Below, one piece after another: positions 35,078-43,461 of a stretch of DNA of 64,000 nt. The notes below the pieces were generated by a model that was not told the origin of the DNA, did not search any database, and saw only the letters and a list, made by a program, of their open reading frames with translations. Source of the stretch: Mucilaginibacter gotjawali (lineage in GTDB: Bacteria > Bacteroidota > Bacteroidia > Sphingobacteriales > Sphingobacteriaceae); the NCBI RefSeq assembly GCF_002355435.1, contig NZ_AP017313.1, forward strand, positions 2,852,001 to 2,916,000. The letters run 5' to 3'. Every line of letters starts with the position of its first letter. Position 1 is the first letter of the stretch. A program made the translations under genes and the position numbers.

Positions 35078-35298
35078 TCTGGCGCGAGAATCCGCGTAAA
35101 GGCCTGCCGCGTCGACCTTCTCGTGCCCGGCTGCCAGGTAGCAAACTATTCGGTCATTGTACCAAAGGCTCAATCAAACCAGGCAAGCCGTATAATGCAA
35201 ATCGTACAAGCCTTTATGGTGGCGACCTGTCAGCGGGGCACGAGAAGTCCACCTCTTTAGGCCTTTACGCGGATTCTCGCGCCAGAATTGGGGAAATC
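35078..35298. mobile_element. Palindromic element B, copy 1, with 28-bp perfect arms
   Basis: 35078-35105 (starts TCTGGCGCGAGAATCCGCGT) is the exact complement of 35259-35286. Inside, a second pair (GACCTTCTCGTGCCCGGCTG at about 35115 with CAGCGGGGCACGAGAAGTCC at 35231) extends the hairpin. The core holds no gene. It abuts element A copy 3. Confidence 0.85.
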
Positions 35299-35301
35299 AT
35301 A

Positions 35302-35470
35302 TTGGCGCCAACCAGCTTGTTTTGGCTAAAGCCCCCGGCGCTTTGTTTACCCATCCGCCCCTTAAAAGGGACGGCAATGATTAATGTGCTATTTTACTTT
35401 CATTGCCGTTGGTTTTAACAGACGGGTAAAGAGGTAATCAATTAAGGCTTTAGCCAAATTTTGCGGGTTG
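35302..35470. repeat. Element A, copy 3 (complete)
   Basis: Nested palindromes: TTTGGCTAAAGCC (35330-35342) pairs with GGCTTTAGCCAAA (35446-35458); CCCTTAAAAGGG and the CATTGCCGTTGG/CCGACGG-like pair form inner hairpins. This is the reference for copies 1 and 2. Confidence 0.82.
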
Positions 35471-35531
35471 TTTCCGTTTTTTCTGCGAACTACTGTCATA
35501 AAAAGCATGTGTTTTTTCAAATATCCAGCGA

Positions 35532-36488
35532 TCAATTTGACAAAAGGGTAGTTGTAATCCTTGCCCAATAGCTTACACGGTTGGTAAATAGCGCTTTAGC
35601 ATCTATCATAATATCGCTATAAGTTGTCATGACGAAACGGTTTGAAGTATTGTTAGATCTGCCACTGCTATTTTGAGAAAATAAAAAATCTAACGCAGTA
35701 GCGTTTCCGAATATAGCTTTAAGATCATTAAGTTTTTGTATGTCTGCTTGGGAGTGGGAATGAGTAAGTGGTTTAATATATTTTTTATTGATGATGACAG
35801 CCATGTCATTAATCGCTAGTCCCTTTTCCAGCGTTAAATTGTCTTTCACGGGATTGCTGAAATTATAAAAATAGCCATTTATAACGTTAGAAAGACTCCC
35901 GTCTTTATTGAGTTGGACATTAAAAAAATATAAATCCGATTGCAAAAAAGTAAACTTACTAATGTTGCTGTTTCCAATAAGCTTCAGCCATGTTGAAAAA
36001 CTGACTGCCTTATCGCGACAAATCGATGGGTCAATTACGACGGTATCAATCCGGTTGTTTTGCTTAACTAAAACTACCGGAGCTACGTGATAGTTCCATG
36101 AAATGGTATTATTGGGAGATAATTCATTTTTATCATTAACAAATAGAGTTTGGTTGTCGTTGAAATTGAGATCAATAGGTGCGAATAACCAGATTTTTGC
36201 ATGTTGTATATTGAATTTTTTTGTTAAAAACATAGACATTATTTGAGCCCTTTGTTGACATCCCCCTTGTGGATAATTAAATTCAATATTTAGGTGATAG
36301 GATATACTGTCAAAAACCTTTGTGACGGTCGCTAAGTCATAAACTTTTATTTCTTTCAAATCGATGGTTGGGTGGTAGTTCGCTCCGCAGGTATTACAAG
36401 GGAAGTTTTTTTCAATATCAAAATATTCTGGCTGAGCTTTCGCAAATAATACCAAAAAGGAAAAAACAAATAGAAGAAAAGCTTTCAT
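35532..36488 (-). CDS. Secreted protein-glutaminase-like enzyme (protein glutamine deamidase fold)
   Basis: A 318-residue exported protein (signal peptide 1-18, AKA-Q). The core looks like the protein-glutaminase family known from Chryseobacterium: Cys77 in PQGGCQQRAQIMSMFL, then AKIWLFAP, His134 in WNYHVAPVVLV and Asp153 in VVIDPSICRD, in the order and spacing Cys-His-Asp of that transglutaminase-like fold. Such enzymes deamidate side-chain glutamine in proteins. Residues 1-70 hold an extra CxxC (31-34), and 200-318 are unique. The gene is AT-rich, lies between palindromic elements, and has no evident partner. A peptide-directed toxin role is possible but unproven. Confidence 0.7.
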   Translation of the reverse strand: MKAFLLFVFSFLVLFAKAQPEYFDIEKNFPCNTCGANYHPTIDLKEIKVYDLATVTKVFDSISYHLNIEFNYPQGGCQQRAQIMSMFLTKKFNIQHAKIWLFAPIDLNFNDNQTLFVNDKNELSPNNTISWNYHVAPVVLVKQNNRIDTVVIDPSICRDKAVSFSTWLKLIGNSNISKFTFLQSDLYFFNVQLNKDGSLSNVINGYFYNFSNPVKDNLTLEKGLAINDMAVIINKKYIKPLTHSHSQADIQKLNDLKAIFGNATALDFLFSQNSSGRSNNTSNRFVMTTYSDIMIDAKALFTNRVSYWARITTTLLSN

Positions 36489-36586
36489 AACGGTTGGGTT
36501 AGGTTAGTGATTGATAATCATATATTTAAAATAGAAAGATATATGTTATTTTTTGGTTATTCAAAAAACAATATCGATAATAAGGT

Positions 36587-36682
36587 CTCCTCAGGCGCGA
36601 ATCTGCGTAAAGACCTGTCAGCGGGGCCTGAGAAATCAAGATCTTTGGGACTTTACGCGGATTCTCGCGCCAGAATTGGGGG
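36587..36682. mobile_element. Palindromic element B, copy 2 (short form)
   Basis: GCGCGAATCTGCGTAAAG (about 36595-36612) pairs with CTTTACGCGGATTCTCGCGC (36651-36670). ACCTGTCAGCGGGGC and CGCGCCAGAATTGGGG match copy 1, but the inner part is about 120 bases shorter. It lies between divergent genes. Confidence 0.82.
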
Positions 36683-36738
36683 AGTAGGTTTTTATTTATA
36701 AATTGTAAACTATTTCATCGACAAATACATAGGGTCTA

Positions 36739-38484
36739 ATGAACAAAATAATTTATACATGGATCATCTTCGCAGTAAAAAATGGCTTCATTTTAATCTT
36801 TGTTGCGCTTTTCATTCTTTTTGAGAAAGTACGAACAGGATTTATACCAGATTATCTTGATTTAGAAGCAATTACACCGCATGATTTATTTGGCCTAATG
36901 ATCAGTTCAATTGCCTCTATTATAGGCATCGTAATAGCCGTGATTTTGCTGGCCTTTGATATTACGAAACGTGAATTTATCAGGAGCAAAGAGGATATTT
37001 TAAGTAATACAACAGTAAAATGGATTGTATCACTGTTTACATTTATTTTACTGTGTTCTGTGCTTTCGTTCATCCAAATTAAAAGCTTTAATGAAGTAAG
37101 CACGCTTACTATAGGCTATTATTTAATTTTCCTTTATTTCGCTTTCATAGCTGGGTTGTTCCCGGCGATTAGGAATATTTTGGCGATTACCGATTCTTTT
37201 AAGCGAACATTTAATGAGATCAACGCTTTATCCATAGAAAATATTCATGAAGTATTACGCCTACAGTTTGAGAACTTTTCATTCAACGATAGTAATAAAA
37301 GGTTAATAAGAATCCGCCAGCAACTCATCATTTTTATAAGAGAGCACGATTATGAATCCTATACAAATATTTTACTTGCATTAAATGAAAAAGCAATCGA
37401 ATTGATAAATAAAGGTGCCAGCAGAAGGCGCACGCACAATGTAGTCGATGCGCTCTGCTTTTTGTGGGAATCAGCGCATAACGAAGCACTACGGGTCCAA
37501 AACATACAATATTTCAATACAGTATGGGAATGTGTTGAGCAATTATATGAATATGCTGCTACTAAAGCAATTCCACTTATGTATTTTCAAGAACTTGATT
37601 TTTATGTAAGCAACTATATAAGCTTTTTGAAGCGGAATAATTTAAATGAGCCATTGTATAAAGGGGTTTATGTTTTATCTAAAAGCTTTGAACGCAATTT
37701 GACACTTAATTGTCCTACACAAGATAAAATAAATGATTTGTATTGGCTATACGAAAACAATGATAACATGCCACATTTTGTTGATGAGAGTATTCAATGG
37801 GATCACATAACAGGTTTCATCATGGACCTTTTTAGCATCCAATCAGATTCCATCGACTTAGCCGACAGAGAACTATTTAGCTCGTGCAGTTCGGAACTCC
37901 GACACTTAAAGTCAACCATCATCAATGGTGAATACAAGCACTTAGGGCCATACCAAGAAGCATATTTACTCGAACACATTTTGCGGACACGAATAGAAAA
38001 TGAAGAAAAGGCCTTGAAGCAAAATAAATTCGAAATGCTCTTATCATCCTTTGATATGGAATCTGCTGACATGGCCAAATTTGCAAGGGGCGAGAAACTG
38101 TATTTACAAAACATAATGACAATGTTTAGTGACTTCACTATAAAGCTTCAATATAAAGAACTCTTATTCCCCGAAACATTGAATGTTTGGGCAGCAATTG
38201 CCAGACACTTGTCCGAAAGCTATTTTGAAAACGCGGTATGTAAACGCACTTTTGATTATGTGGTCGAAACAATGATTTTTTTAAAATCTTATATAGAACA
38301 ACATCAATTATCGTCAAGTCAGCGCATTTACAACGAAATACATAATCAAATACAATCTTTGAAAAGATACCTTGATAAAGATCATCCGAAAAAACGAATG
38401 CCGATTAAGGCTAAAATTACTGTGGTATTAAAAAATTTCACGCCACTACCAGGCCATCCTATGCGCGACGTTGTAAAGTGGTGA
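36739..38484 (+). CDS. Membrane protein of unknown function, four N-terminal helices
   Basis: A 581-residue protein, not recognised as a family member. Four hydrophobic segments lie at about 12-28, 50-72, 90-110 and 122-145; the first pair resembles DUF2254-type channels (LMISSIASIIGIVIAVILLAFDI). The remaining 430 residues are predicted helical, soluble and probably cytoplasmic, with many aromatic and charged residues but no nucleotide-binding or nuclease motif. Codon use is clearly more AT-rich than the core genes, and it sits beside element B, so recent acquisition is likely. ATG start; no partner gene. Could be a sensor or defence effector; this is speculation. Confidence 0.7.
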   Translation: MNKIIYTWIIFAVKNGFILIFVALFILFEKVRTGFIPDYLDLEAITPHDLFGLMISSIASIIGIVIAVILLAFDITKREFIRSKEDILSNTTVKWIVSLFTFILLCSVLSFIQIKSFNEVSTLTIGYYLIFLYFAFIAGLFPAIRNILAITDSFKRTFNEINALSIENIHEVLRLQFENFSFNDSNKRLIRIRQQLIIFIREHDYESYTNILLALNEKAIELINKGASRRRTHNVVDALCFLWESAHNEALRVQNIQYFNTVWECVEQLYEYAATKAIPLMYFQELDFYVSNYISFLKRNNLNEPLYKGVYVLSKSFERNLTLNCPTQDKINDLYWLYENNDNMPHFVDESIQWDHITGFIMDLFSIQSDSIDLADRELFSSCSSELRHLKSTIINGEYKHLGPYQEAYLLEHILRTRIENEEKALKQNKFEMLLSSFDMESADMAKFARGEKLYLQNIMTMFSDFTIKLQYKELLFPETLNVWAAIARHLSESYFENAVCKRTFDYVVETMIFLKSYIEQHQLSSSQRIYNEIHNQIQSLKRYLDKDHPKKRMPIKAKITVVLKNFTPLPGHPMRDVVKW

Positions 38485-38581
38485 AATTTTCACCCCGTGC
38501 TCTGTGTCCCCACAGACAACCATGATAGCAGCCTGTTGGGACATTGACTGCGGGGGATATAAAAGACAATGTATTTTTTCC

Positions 38582-38606
38582 TTATTGTGTCAATTCAACA
38601 CAATAA
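38582..38606. promoter_or_regulatory. Palindrome TTATTGTGT-N7-ACACAATAA
   Basis: A perfect 9-bp inverted repeat with a seven-base centre, about 60 bases before the sugar isomerase-like gene and 27 bases before a one-mismatch promoter (TAGTTTTA, 38633-38640). It looks like an operator; the regulator is unknown. Confidence 0.5.
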
Positions 38607-38667
38607 AATTTCCAATTCTCAATCCAATCAATTAGTTTTACGGTAAACCAACTAAAACTAAACAAAC

Positions 38668-39600
38668 ATGATGAATTTAAACAGGCGCAAATTTTTGCAG
38701 AGTGCGGGCACGCTGGCATTAGGCAGTATGGCATTATCAGGCAAAGCCTCTTCCTTACTCAATTTCAGGCCGCCGCACGCGGTAGGGCTGCAGCTTTTTA
38801 CCTTTTTCGGTATTATTGACGATGATGTTAAAGGCACCTTAACCAAAATTGCCGCAATCGGCTATAAAGAAATGGAATCGGCATTCAGTAAAAAAGGCGG
38901 CTATTATGGTTTGAAACCGCAGGAGTTTAAAGCCATGGTAAACGACCTGGGCATGACATGGCAATCGCACCACGTCATCGGCGCGCCGTTTAAGCTGCCA
39001 AAAGGCTATAAAATGCCGGTAGGGGCAGATGGCAAACCTATGGTAATGCCAACCATGCTTAACCTTAAAGACAATATGCAGCAGCTGGTGGACGATGCCG
39101 CAGCAGGTGGTGTAGCTTACCTGGTTTGCGCTAACTCGCCAACAGCTACGCTGGAAGAAACTAAAGCAACCATCGAGGTTTTAAATAAAACCGGCGAAGC
39201 GGCTAAAAAAGCCGGTATGCAGTTTTGCTACCATAACCACGATATGGAATTTGTTGCAGTTGATGGCAAAGCGCCTTATGATTTGCTTTTGACCGAAACT
39301 GACCCTAATAATGTAAAAATGGAGCTTGATCTGTGCTGGGTTACCAAGGCCGGAAAAGATCCGGTTGAATTATTTAAAGCCAATCCGGGCAGGTTCCCGC
39401 TATGGCATGTCAAGGACCTGGATGCTGCGAAGGCAGGGCCTGCACCTGTTGGCAGTGGTATTGTTGATTTTAAAAGGATTTTTGAGAACCAGCAAATTGC
39501 AGGCATGCAGCACTTTTTTGTAGAACATGATATGCCTAAAGACGCCTATGCCAGTATAAAAAGCAGTTATGATTATATTACCGGTACGCTGAAGGCGTAG
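38668..39600 (+). CDS. Tat-exported sugar phosphate isomerase/epimerase-like protein
   Basis: A 310-residue protein of the xylose-isomerase-like TIM-barrel family (AP endonuclease 2 fold). The twin-arginine signal NRRKFLQSAGTLALGSMAL indicates export folded through Tat. Barrel features: VGLQLFTFFG, KMELDLCWVTKAGKDP with metal-ligand Glu and Asp, HNHDMEF (His ligand), LWHVKDLD and FFVEHDMP. Relatives in Bacteroidota act on sugars or inositol-like compounds with unclear specificity; no catabolic partners are nearby. A second ATG three bases on is equally possible. Confidence 0.88.
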   Translation: MMNLNRRKFLQSAGTLALGSMALSGKASSLLNFRPPHAVGLQLFTFFGIIDDDVKGTLTKIAAIGYKEMESAFSKKGGYYGLKPQEFKAMVNDLGMTWQSHHVIGAPFKLPKGYKMPVGADGKPMVMPTMLNLKDNMQQLVDDAAAGGVAYLVCANSPTATLEETKATIEVLNKTGEAAKKAGMQFCYHNHDMEFVAVDGKAPYDLLLTETDPNNVKMELDLCWVTKAGKDPVELFKANPGRFPLWHVKDLDAAKAGPAPVGSGIVDFKRIFENQQIAGMQHFFVEHDMPKDAYASIKSSYDYITGTLKA

Positions 39601-39710
39601 GTGAAAGGTGAAAGGTGAAAGGATGGGTAAAAAGTTAAAAGCTGTAAGTTTACTAACTTGCAGCAAAATTGCTGAAAGCCAAAAACCTTTAGCCTTTAAC
39701 CTTTCGCCTC
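39601..39710. repeat. Quasi-repeat hairpin, word GTGAAAGG
   Basis: GTGAAAGGTGAAAGGTGAAA begins directly after the upstream stop; the complement (AAACCTTTAGCC, TTTAACC, TTTCGCC) lies at 39686-39708. It separates convergent genes. The middle contains GTTAAAAGC and GCTGAAAGCC words. Confidence 0.8.
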
Positions 39711-39717
39711 TTCTATA

Positions 39718-40077
39718 TCAGTTTTTCAAAAACGAAGCCGAAGGTTTGATCGCCATACGGATAGTTTTTACACGGTTTTTTACCCAGGTATAGATGGAAG
39801 AATATTCCAAATAATTCCGGATCGTGTCATCATTGCGGATGGCAGTTACCATATCCCTCAGGATATTCCTTTCAGGCGAGTTTTTGCTTACGCTGGTTAC
39901 AATTTCTTCAAGGTGATCGGCATAAATAACCGCTTCGTCTTCGTTATCAAATTGCAGTACGGTTTCTTTTTTACCACGTTCTTTAATGCCTTTTGATGGA
40001 ATAGGCAAGCGGTATTTCCTGAAATCAGCGAAGGTTACACGGGTTGGGCCGGTTGGAGGTAGATTGATGCGTAACAT
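39718..40077 (-). CDS. Small uncharacterised protein, paralogue 1
   Basis: A 119-residue soluble protein starting MLRINLPPTGPTRVTFADFRKYRLPIP. It shares with the next gene upstream a start ML-x-I-x-x-P-x-x-GP-(T/S)-(R/K)-(V/L)-T-F, then an acidic block (LQFDNEDEAVIYADHLEEI) and a helical tail with WN/IRND-type motif. The C-terminal 30 residues are extra. No signal peptide and no known domain. The gene is 20 bases downstream of its paralogue, so the pair is one transcript. The function is unknown. Confidence 0.7.
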   Translation of the reverse strand: MLRINLPPTGPTRVTFADFRKYRLPIPSKGIKERGKKETVLQFDNEDEAVIYADHLEEIVTSVSKNSPERNILRDMVTAIRNDDTIRNYLEYSSIYTWVKNRVKTIRMAIKPSASFLKN

Positions 40078-40097
40078 AATTTTTAAAAATTTATCAT

Positions 40098-40379
40098 TTA
40101 TTTACTTTGATAGCTCTGTACAAATTCATCGTTCCATATAGCAACAATAATATCATTTATTGACAAATATTGCGTAGTCGTTTTGTCATTTAATTCATTT
40201 GCCAGGTTTTCCAGTTGCGTTGCATAAACAACCGCTTCTTCCTCGTCCTCAAACTTCAGGATCAGGTTGTTATTGATCTCGGCATCGGCGCCGCTAACCG
40301 GTGCCGGTATGTCATAACTTTCAAATAAGGAGAAAGTTAGTTTTGATGGGCCATCCGATGGAACTGTTATATAAAGCAT
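40098..40379 (-). CDS. Small uncharacterised protein, paralogue 2
   Basis: A 93-residue protein, MLYITVPSDGPSKLTFSLFE at the start, then ILKFEDEEEAVVYATQLENLANEL and a short tail with IVAIWNDEFVQSY. It aligns end-to-end with the N-terminal 90 residues of the downstream gene at roughly one third identity by eye, a local duplication. A hairpin (AACACC...GGTGTT, about 40418-40442) lies upstream and may be regulatory. Unknown function; ATG start. Confidence 0.68.
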   Translation of the reverse strand: MLYITVPSDGPSKLTFSLFESYDIPAPVSGADAEINNNLILKFEDEEEAVVYATQLENLANELNDKTTTQYLSINDIIVAIWNDEFVQSYQSK

Positions 40380-40730
40380 GTTGTTTATAATAAATTAACC
40401 TGTTTTTACTATAGTGTTAACACCAAAACGGCAAAGGTGTTTTATTAATTTATTGTACGAAATTTACGACTATTATGTAACATCTGGCGATTTTTTTTTA
40501 ACATTTGTGAAAACACCCTATAATTTTTTAAATACTGATAATAAAGGTTTTAATTGCAAGCAACCGGTTTTAATAAATGAAATTGTTAAGAAGTCGGGTT
40601 CCCAAACTATGGTTGCTAACTCTTTTACGTACCGGCATTACGGGTTGTTGCTGTTTTTTAAATTTTTTGCTTTGAATTAAGGCTTCCTTTGGCTATTTTA
40701 AAGCGGCCTTAAAACGTTTAAAAAGCATAC

Positions 40731-42086
40731 ATGGCAAATACCAAAACTGAGCAATTAAAAAGAGTGTTAAAACCCGTCCATTTGTGGGCAATTGCAGTAG
40801 GTTTGGTAATATCCGGCGAATATTTTGGCTGGAACTTTGGCTGGAAGGTTTCAGGCACCATTGGTTTTTTGATTGCTACGGTTGTCATCACCATCATGTA
40901 CATCACCTTTATTTTTAGCTATACCGAACTTACTGCCGCCATCCCGCACGCTGGGGGCGCATTTGCTTATGCATACCGCGCGATGGGCCCATTTGGCGGG
41001 CTAATTGCCGGTTATGCCACATTGATAGATTTTTTGTTTGCAACCCCTGCAATAGCCATTGCATTGGGTACTTACCTCAATTTTTTATGGCCGTTTATTC
41101 CGCCCTTATACTCGGCGTTGTTTTTTAATGTCGTATTTATCGTCATCAATTACCTTGGGGTAAAAGAATCGGCCATATTCTCGGTTTTTGTAACGGTTTT
41201 GGCGGTTGCTGAATTGTTGCTGTTTATGGGCATCGTTTCGCCGCACTTTAAAATGGCTAATTTTATGAGCCATCCCATGCCTTTTGGCTGGTCGGGTGTT
41301 TTTGCAGCACTGCCATACGCCGTTTGGTTTTACCTGGCCATAGAAGGCGTGGCTATGGTAGCCGAGGAGGTAAAAGAGCCCGAAAAAAATATTCCCAAAG
41401 GCTATATTTCGGCATTGGGCACACTGATCGTCCTTGCTTTTGGGGTAATGATCCTCACCGGCGGCATCACCGACTGGCACAAACTGAGCGATGTCTCTGA
41501 CCCGCTGCCCGAGGCCATACGTTTTGCACTGGGTAATCAAAGCAATTTAACCCGCATATTTGCCGGTATAGGTTTGTTTGGTTTGATCGCATCTTTCCAT
41601 GGCACCATACTGGCATCCTCCAGGCAGGTTTTTGCAATGGCGCGAAGCGGATATATGCCGCGTTTTCTTTCACGCCTCAGTCATCGCTTTAAAACACCTC
41701 ATTGGGCGCTGGTAGCCGGCGGCCTGATCAGCTTTATAGCGCTTTTTACTGGCAAAGCCGACCAGATTGTGTATATATCAGTAATGGGTGCCGTACTGAT
41801 GTATATGCTGAGTATGGTGAGCCTTTTTATCCTTCGCAAAAAAGAAGCCGGTTTAGAGCGCCCTTTCAAAGCGCCTGTGTACCCTTTATTCCCCGCTATC
41901 GCTTTAATTATATGTGCCGTTACCTTTTTTGCCATGATTTGGTTTTATCCTGTATTGGCCCTTGGTTTTTTTGCCGGCCTGGTGGTAGTAATTGCTATAT
42001 TTATGCTGATGGGTAAGCATAAAATAAAAATAATTGATGATGTGCTGCTTGAAACAGCCGAAGTGATCACATCCGCCGCAAAATGA
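40731..42086 (+). CDS. eat: Ethanolamine permease (APC superfamily)
   Basis: A 451-residue inner-membrane transporter with 12 hydrophobic segments. HLWAIAVGLVISGEYFGWNFGW matches the ethanolamine permease subgroup of APC carriers, with TELTAAIPHAGGAFAYAYRAMGPFGG following and EGVAMVAEEVKEPEKNIPKG in the middle. It is expected to import ethanolamine. The stop overlaps the eutB start by four bases (ATGA), so uptake and breakdown genes form one operon. The substrate call rests on sequence similarity and on operon position. Confidence 0.9.
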   Translation: MANTKTEQLKRVLKPVHLWAIAVGLVISGEYFGWNFGWKVSGTIGFLIATVVITIMYITFIFSYTELTAAIPHAGGAFAYAYRAMGPFGGLIAGYATLIDFLFATPAIAIALGTYLNFLWPFIPPLYSALFFNVVFIVINYLGVKESAIFSVFVTVLAVAELLLFMGIVSPHFKMANFMSHPMPFGWSGVFAALPYAVWFYLAIEGVAMVAEEVKEPEKNIPKGYISALGTLIVLAFGVMILTGGITDWHKLSDVSDPLPEAIRFALGNQSNLTRIFAGIGLFGLIASFHGTILASSRQVFAMARSGYMPRFLSRLSHRFKTPHWALVAGGLISFIALFTGKADQIVYISVMGAVLMYMLSMVSLFILRKKEAGLERPFKAPVYPLFPAIALIICAVTFFAMIWFYPVLALGFFAGLVVVIAIFMLMGKHKIKIIDDVLLETAEVITSAAK

Positions 42087-43459
42087 GCTATAGCTTTAAA
42101 GTAAGGAACATAAATTACCGCTTCGCCGACCTGAAAACCGTCATGGCAAAAGCATCACCCTATCGTACAGGGGATGTGCTTGCGGGTATTTGTGCCGATA
42201 GTTACGAAGAACGCGTTGCAGCACAGATCGCCCTGGCAGATGTGCCCCTGCAAGCATTTTTAAACGAAGCGGTCATTCCCTATGAAAGCGATGAGATAAC
42301 CCGGTTAATTATTGATAGTCATGATGTTACAGCATTTAATACAATCGGTAGTTTAACGATTGGCGAATTCCGCGATTGGCTGCTGAGTGATGAAGTAGAT
42401 ACAGCGGTTTTAAAGAGTATTGAAGCAGGTATTACTCCAGAAATGGCGGCCGCAGTATCCAAACTGATGCGGAACCAGGATTTGATTGCGGTAGCAAAAA
42501 AATGTGAAGTGGTTACTCGGTTTCGCAATACCATTGGTTTGAAGGGGCATTTCTCCACCCGTTTGCAACCTAACCACCCGACAGATGATCTTAAGGGCGT
42601 AGCTGCCAGCATGATTGACGGCTTGCTTTACGGCAGCGGTGATGCGGTGATCGGCATTAACCCCGCGACGGATAGCCCCGCAGCGGTATTGAACCTGTTA
42701 AAGCTGGTCGACACGGTACGGCAGCAGTTTGAAATCCCGACACAGTCATGCGTTTTAAGCCATCTCACTACCACGCTGCAGTTAATTAATAGCGGTGCGC
42801 CTGTTGATCTCTGTTTTCAATCTATCGGAGGGACGGAACTTTGTAATTCCAGCTTCGGCATTAACCTGGCACTCATTGATGAAGCTTACCGGGCAACGCT
42901 TTCTTTGAACCGTGGCACCATCGGCCAAAACGTGATGTATTTTGAAACCGGCCAGGGCAGCGAACTGTCAGCCAATGCCCATCTTGGCGTTGATCAGCAA
43001 ACCGTTGAGGCGCGCGCATATGCTGTTGCCAGAAAATATAAACCACTGTTGGTCAATACAGTAGTAGGCTTCATCGGGCCTGAATATTTATATGATGGGA
43101 AGCAAATTATCCGGGCCGCACTGGAAGATCATTTCTGCGGAAAACTGCTGGGTTTACCCATGGGCGTTGATATTTGCTACACCAACCATGCCGAAGCCGA
43201 CCAGGACGATATGGATAACCTGCTCACGCTTTTGGGCGTCGCGGGTTGTAATTTTATTATGGGTATCCCCGGTTCAGACGATATTATGCTTAATTACCAG
43301 TCCACGTCCTTTCACGATGCCTTATATTTGAGGAAGGTTTTAGGATATCGTCCTGCGCCCGAATTTGAACAATGGCTTTTTAAGCAAGGTATAGTAGATG
43401 ACAGTGGGCAGCTATTGAAGGTAAACCCATCTCATAAATTGTTATCAGGTATTTTATAA
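42083..43459 (+). CDS. eutB: Ethanolamine ammonia-lyase large subunit
   Basis: A 458-residue EutB, the catalytic subunit of the adenosylcobalamin-dependent lyase that turns ethanolamine into acetaldehyde and ammonia. Recognised stretches: ASPYRTGDVLAGI, RNTIGLKGHFSTRLQPNHPTDDLKG, GDAVIGINPATDS, FQSIGGTELCNSSFGINL, MYFETGQGSELSANAHLGVDQQTVEARAYAV and CYTNHAEADQDDMDNLLTLL. All core TIM-barrel residues seem kept. It is coupled to the permease and followed two bases later by eutC. Confidence 0.95.
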   Translation: MSYSFKVRNINYRFADLKTVMAKASPYRTGDVLAGICADSYEERVAAQIALADVPLQAFLNEAVIPYESDEITRLIIDSHDVTAFNTIGSLTIGEFRDWLLSDEVDTAVLKSIEAGITPEMAAAVSKLMRNQDLIAVAKKCEVVTRFRNTIGLKGHFSTRLQPNHPTDDLKGVAASMIDGLLYGSGDAVIGINPATDSPAAVLNLLKLVDTVRQQFEIPTQSCVLSHLTTTLQLINSGAPVDLCFQSIGGTELCNSSFGINLALIDEAYRATLSLNRGTIGQNVMYFETGQGSELSANAHLGVDQQTVEARAYAVARKYKPLLVNTVVGFIGPEYLYDGKQIIRAALEDHFCGKLLGLPMGVDICYTNHAEADQDDMDNLLTLLGVAGCNFIMGIPGSDDIMLNYQSTSFHDALYLRKVLGYRPAPEFEQWLFKQGIVDDSGQLLKVNPSHKLLSGIL

Positions 43460-43461
43460 AA

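Larger units (their letters stand above)
34850..35531. other. 680-bp gene-free region filled by elements A and B
   Basis: After about 130 bases of ordinary upstream sequence of the nuclease gene, the whole gap consists of element A copy 2, element B copy 1 and element A copy 3. I see no promoter or gene that I can support. Confidence 0.7.

Noticed and set aside
35062..35418. 118-codon frame through element B
   Set aside because: It is the translation of the hairpin arms and core; the short copy at 36507 is similarly explained.
40414..40680. 88-codon frame on the + strand before the ethanolamine permease
   Set aside because: Non-ATG start, composition like intergenic AT-rich DNA, hairpin and promoter region of the opposite gene included, no domain-like pattern.
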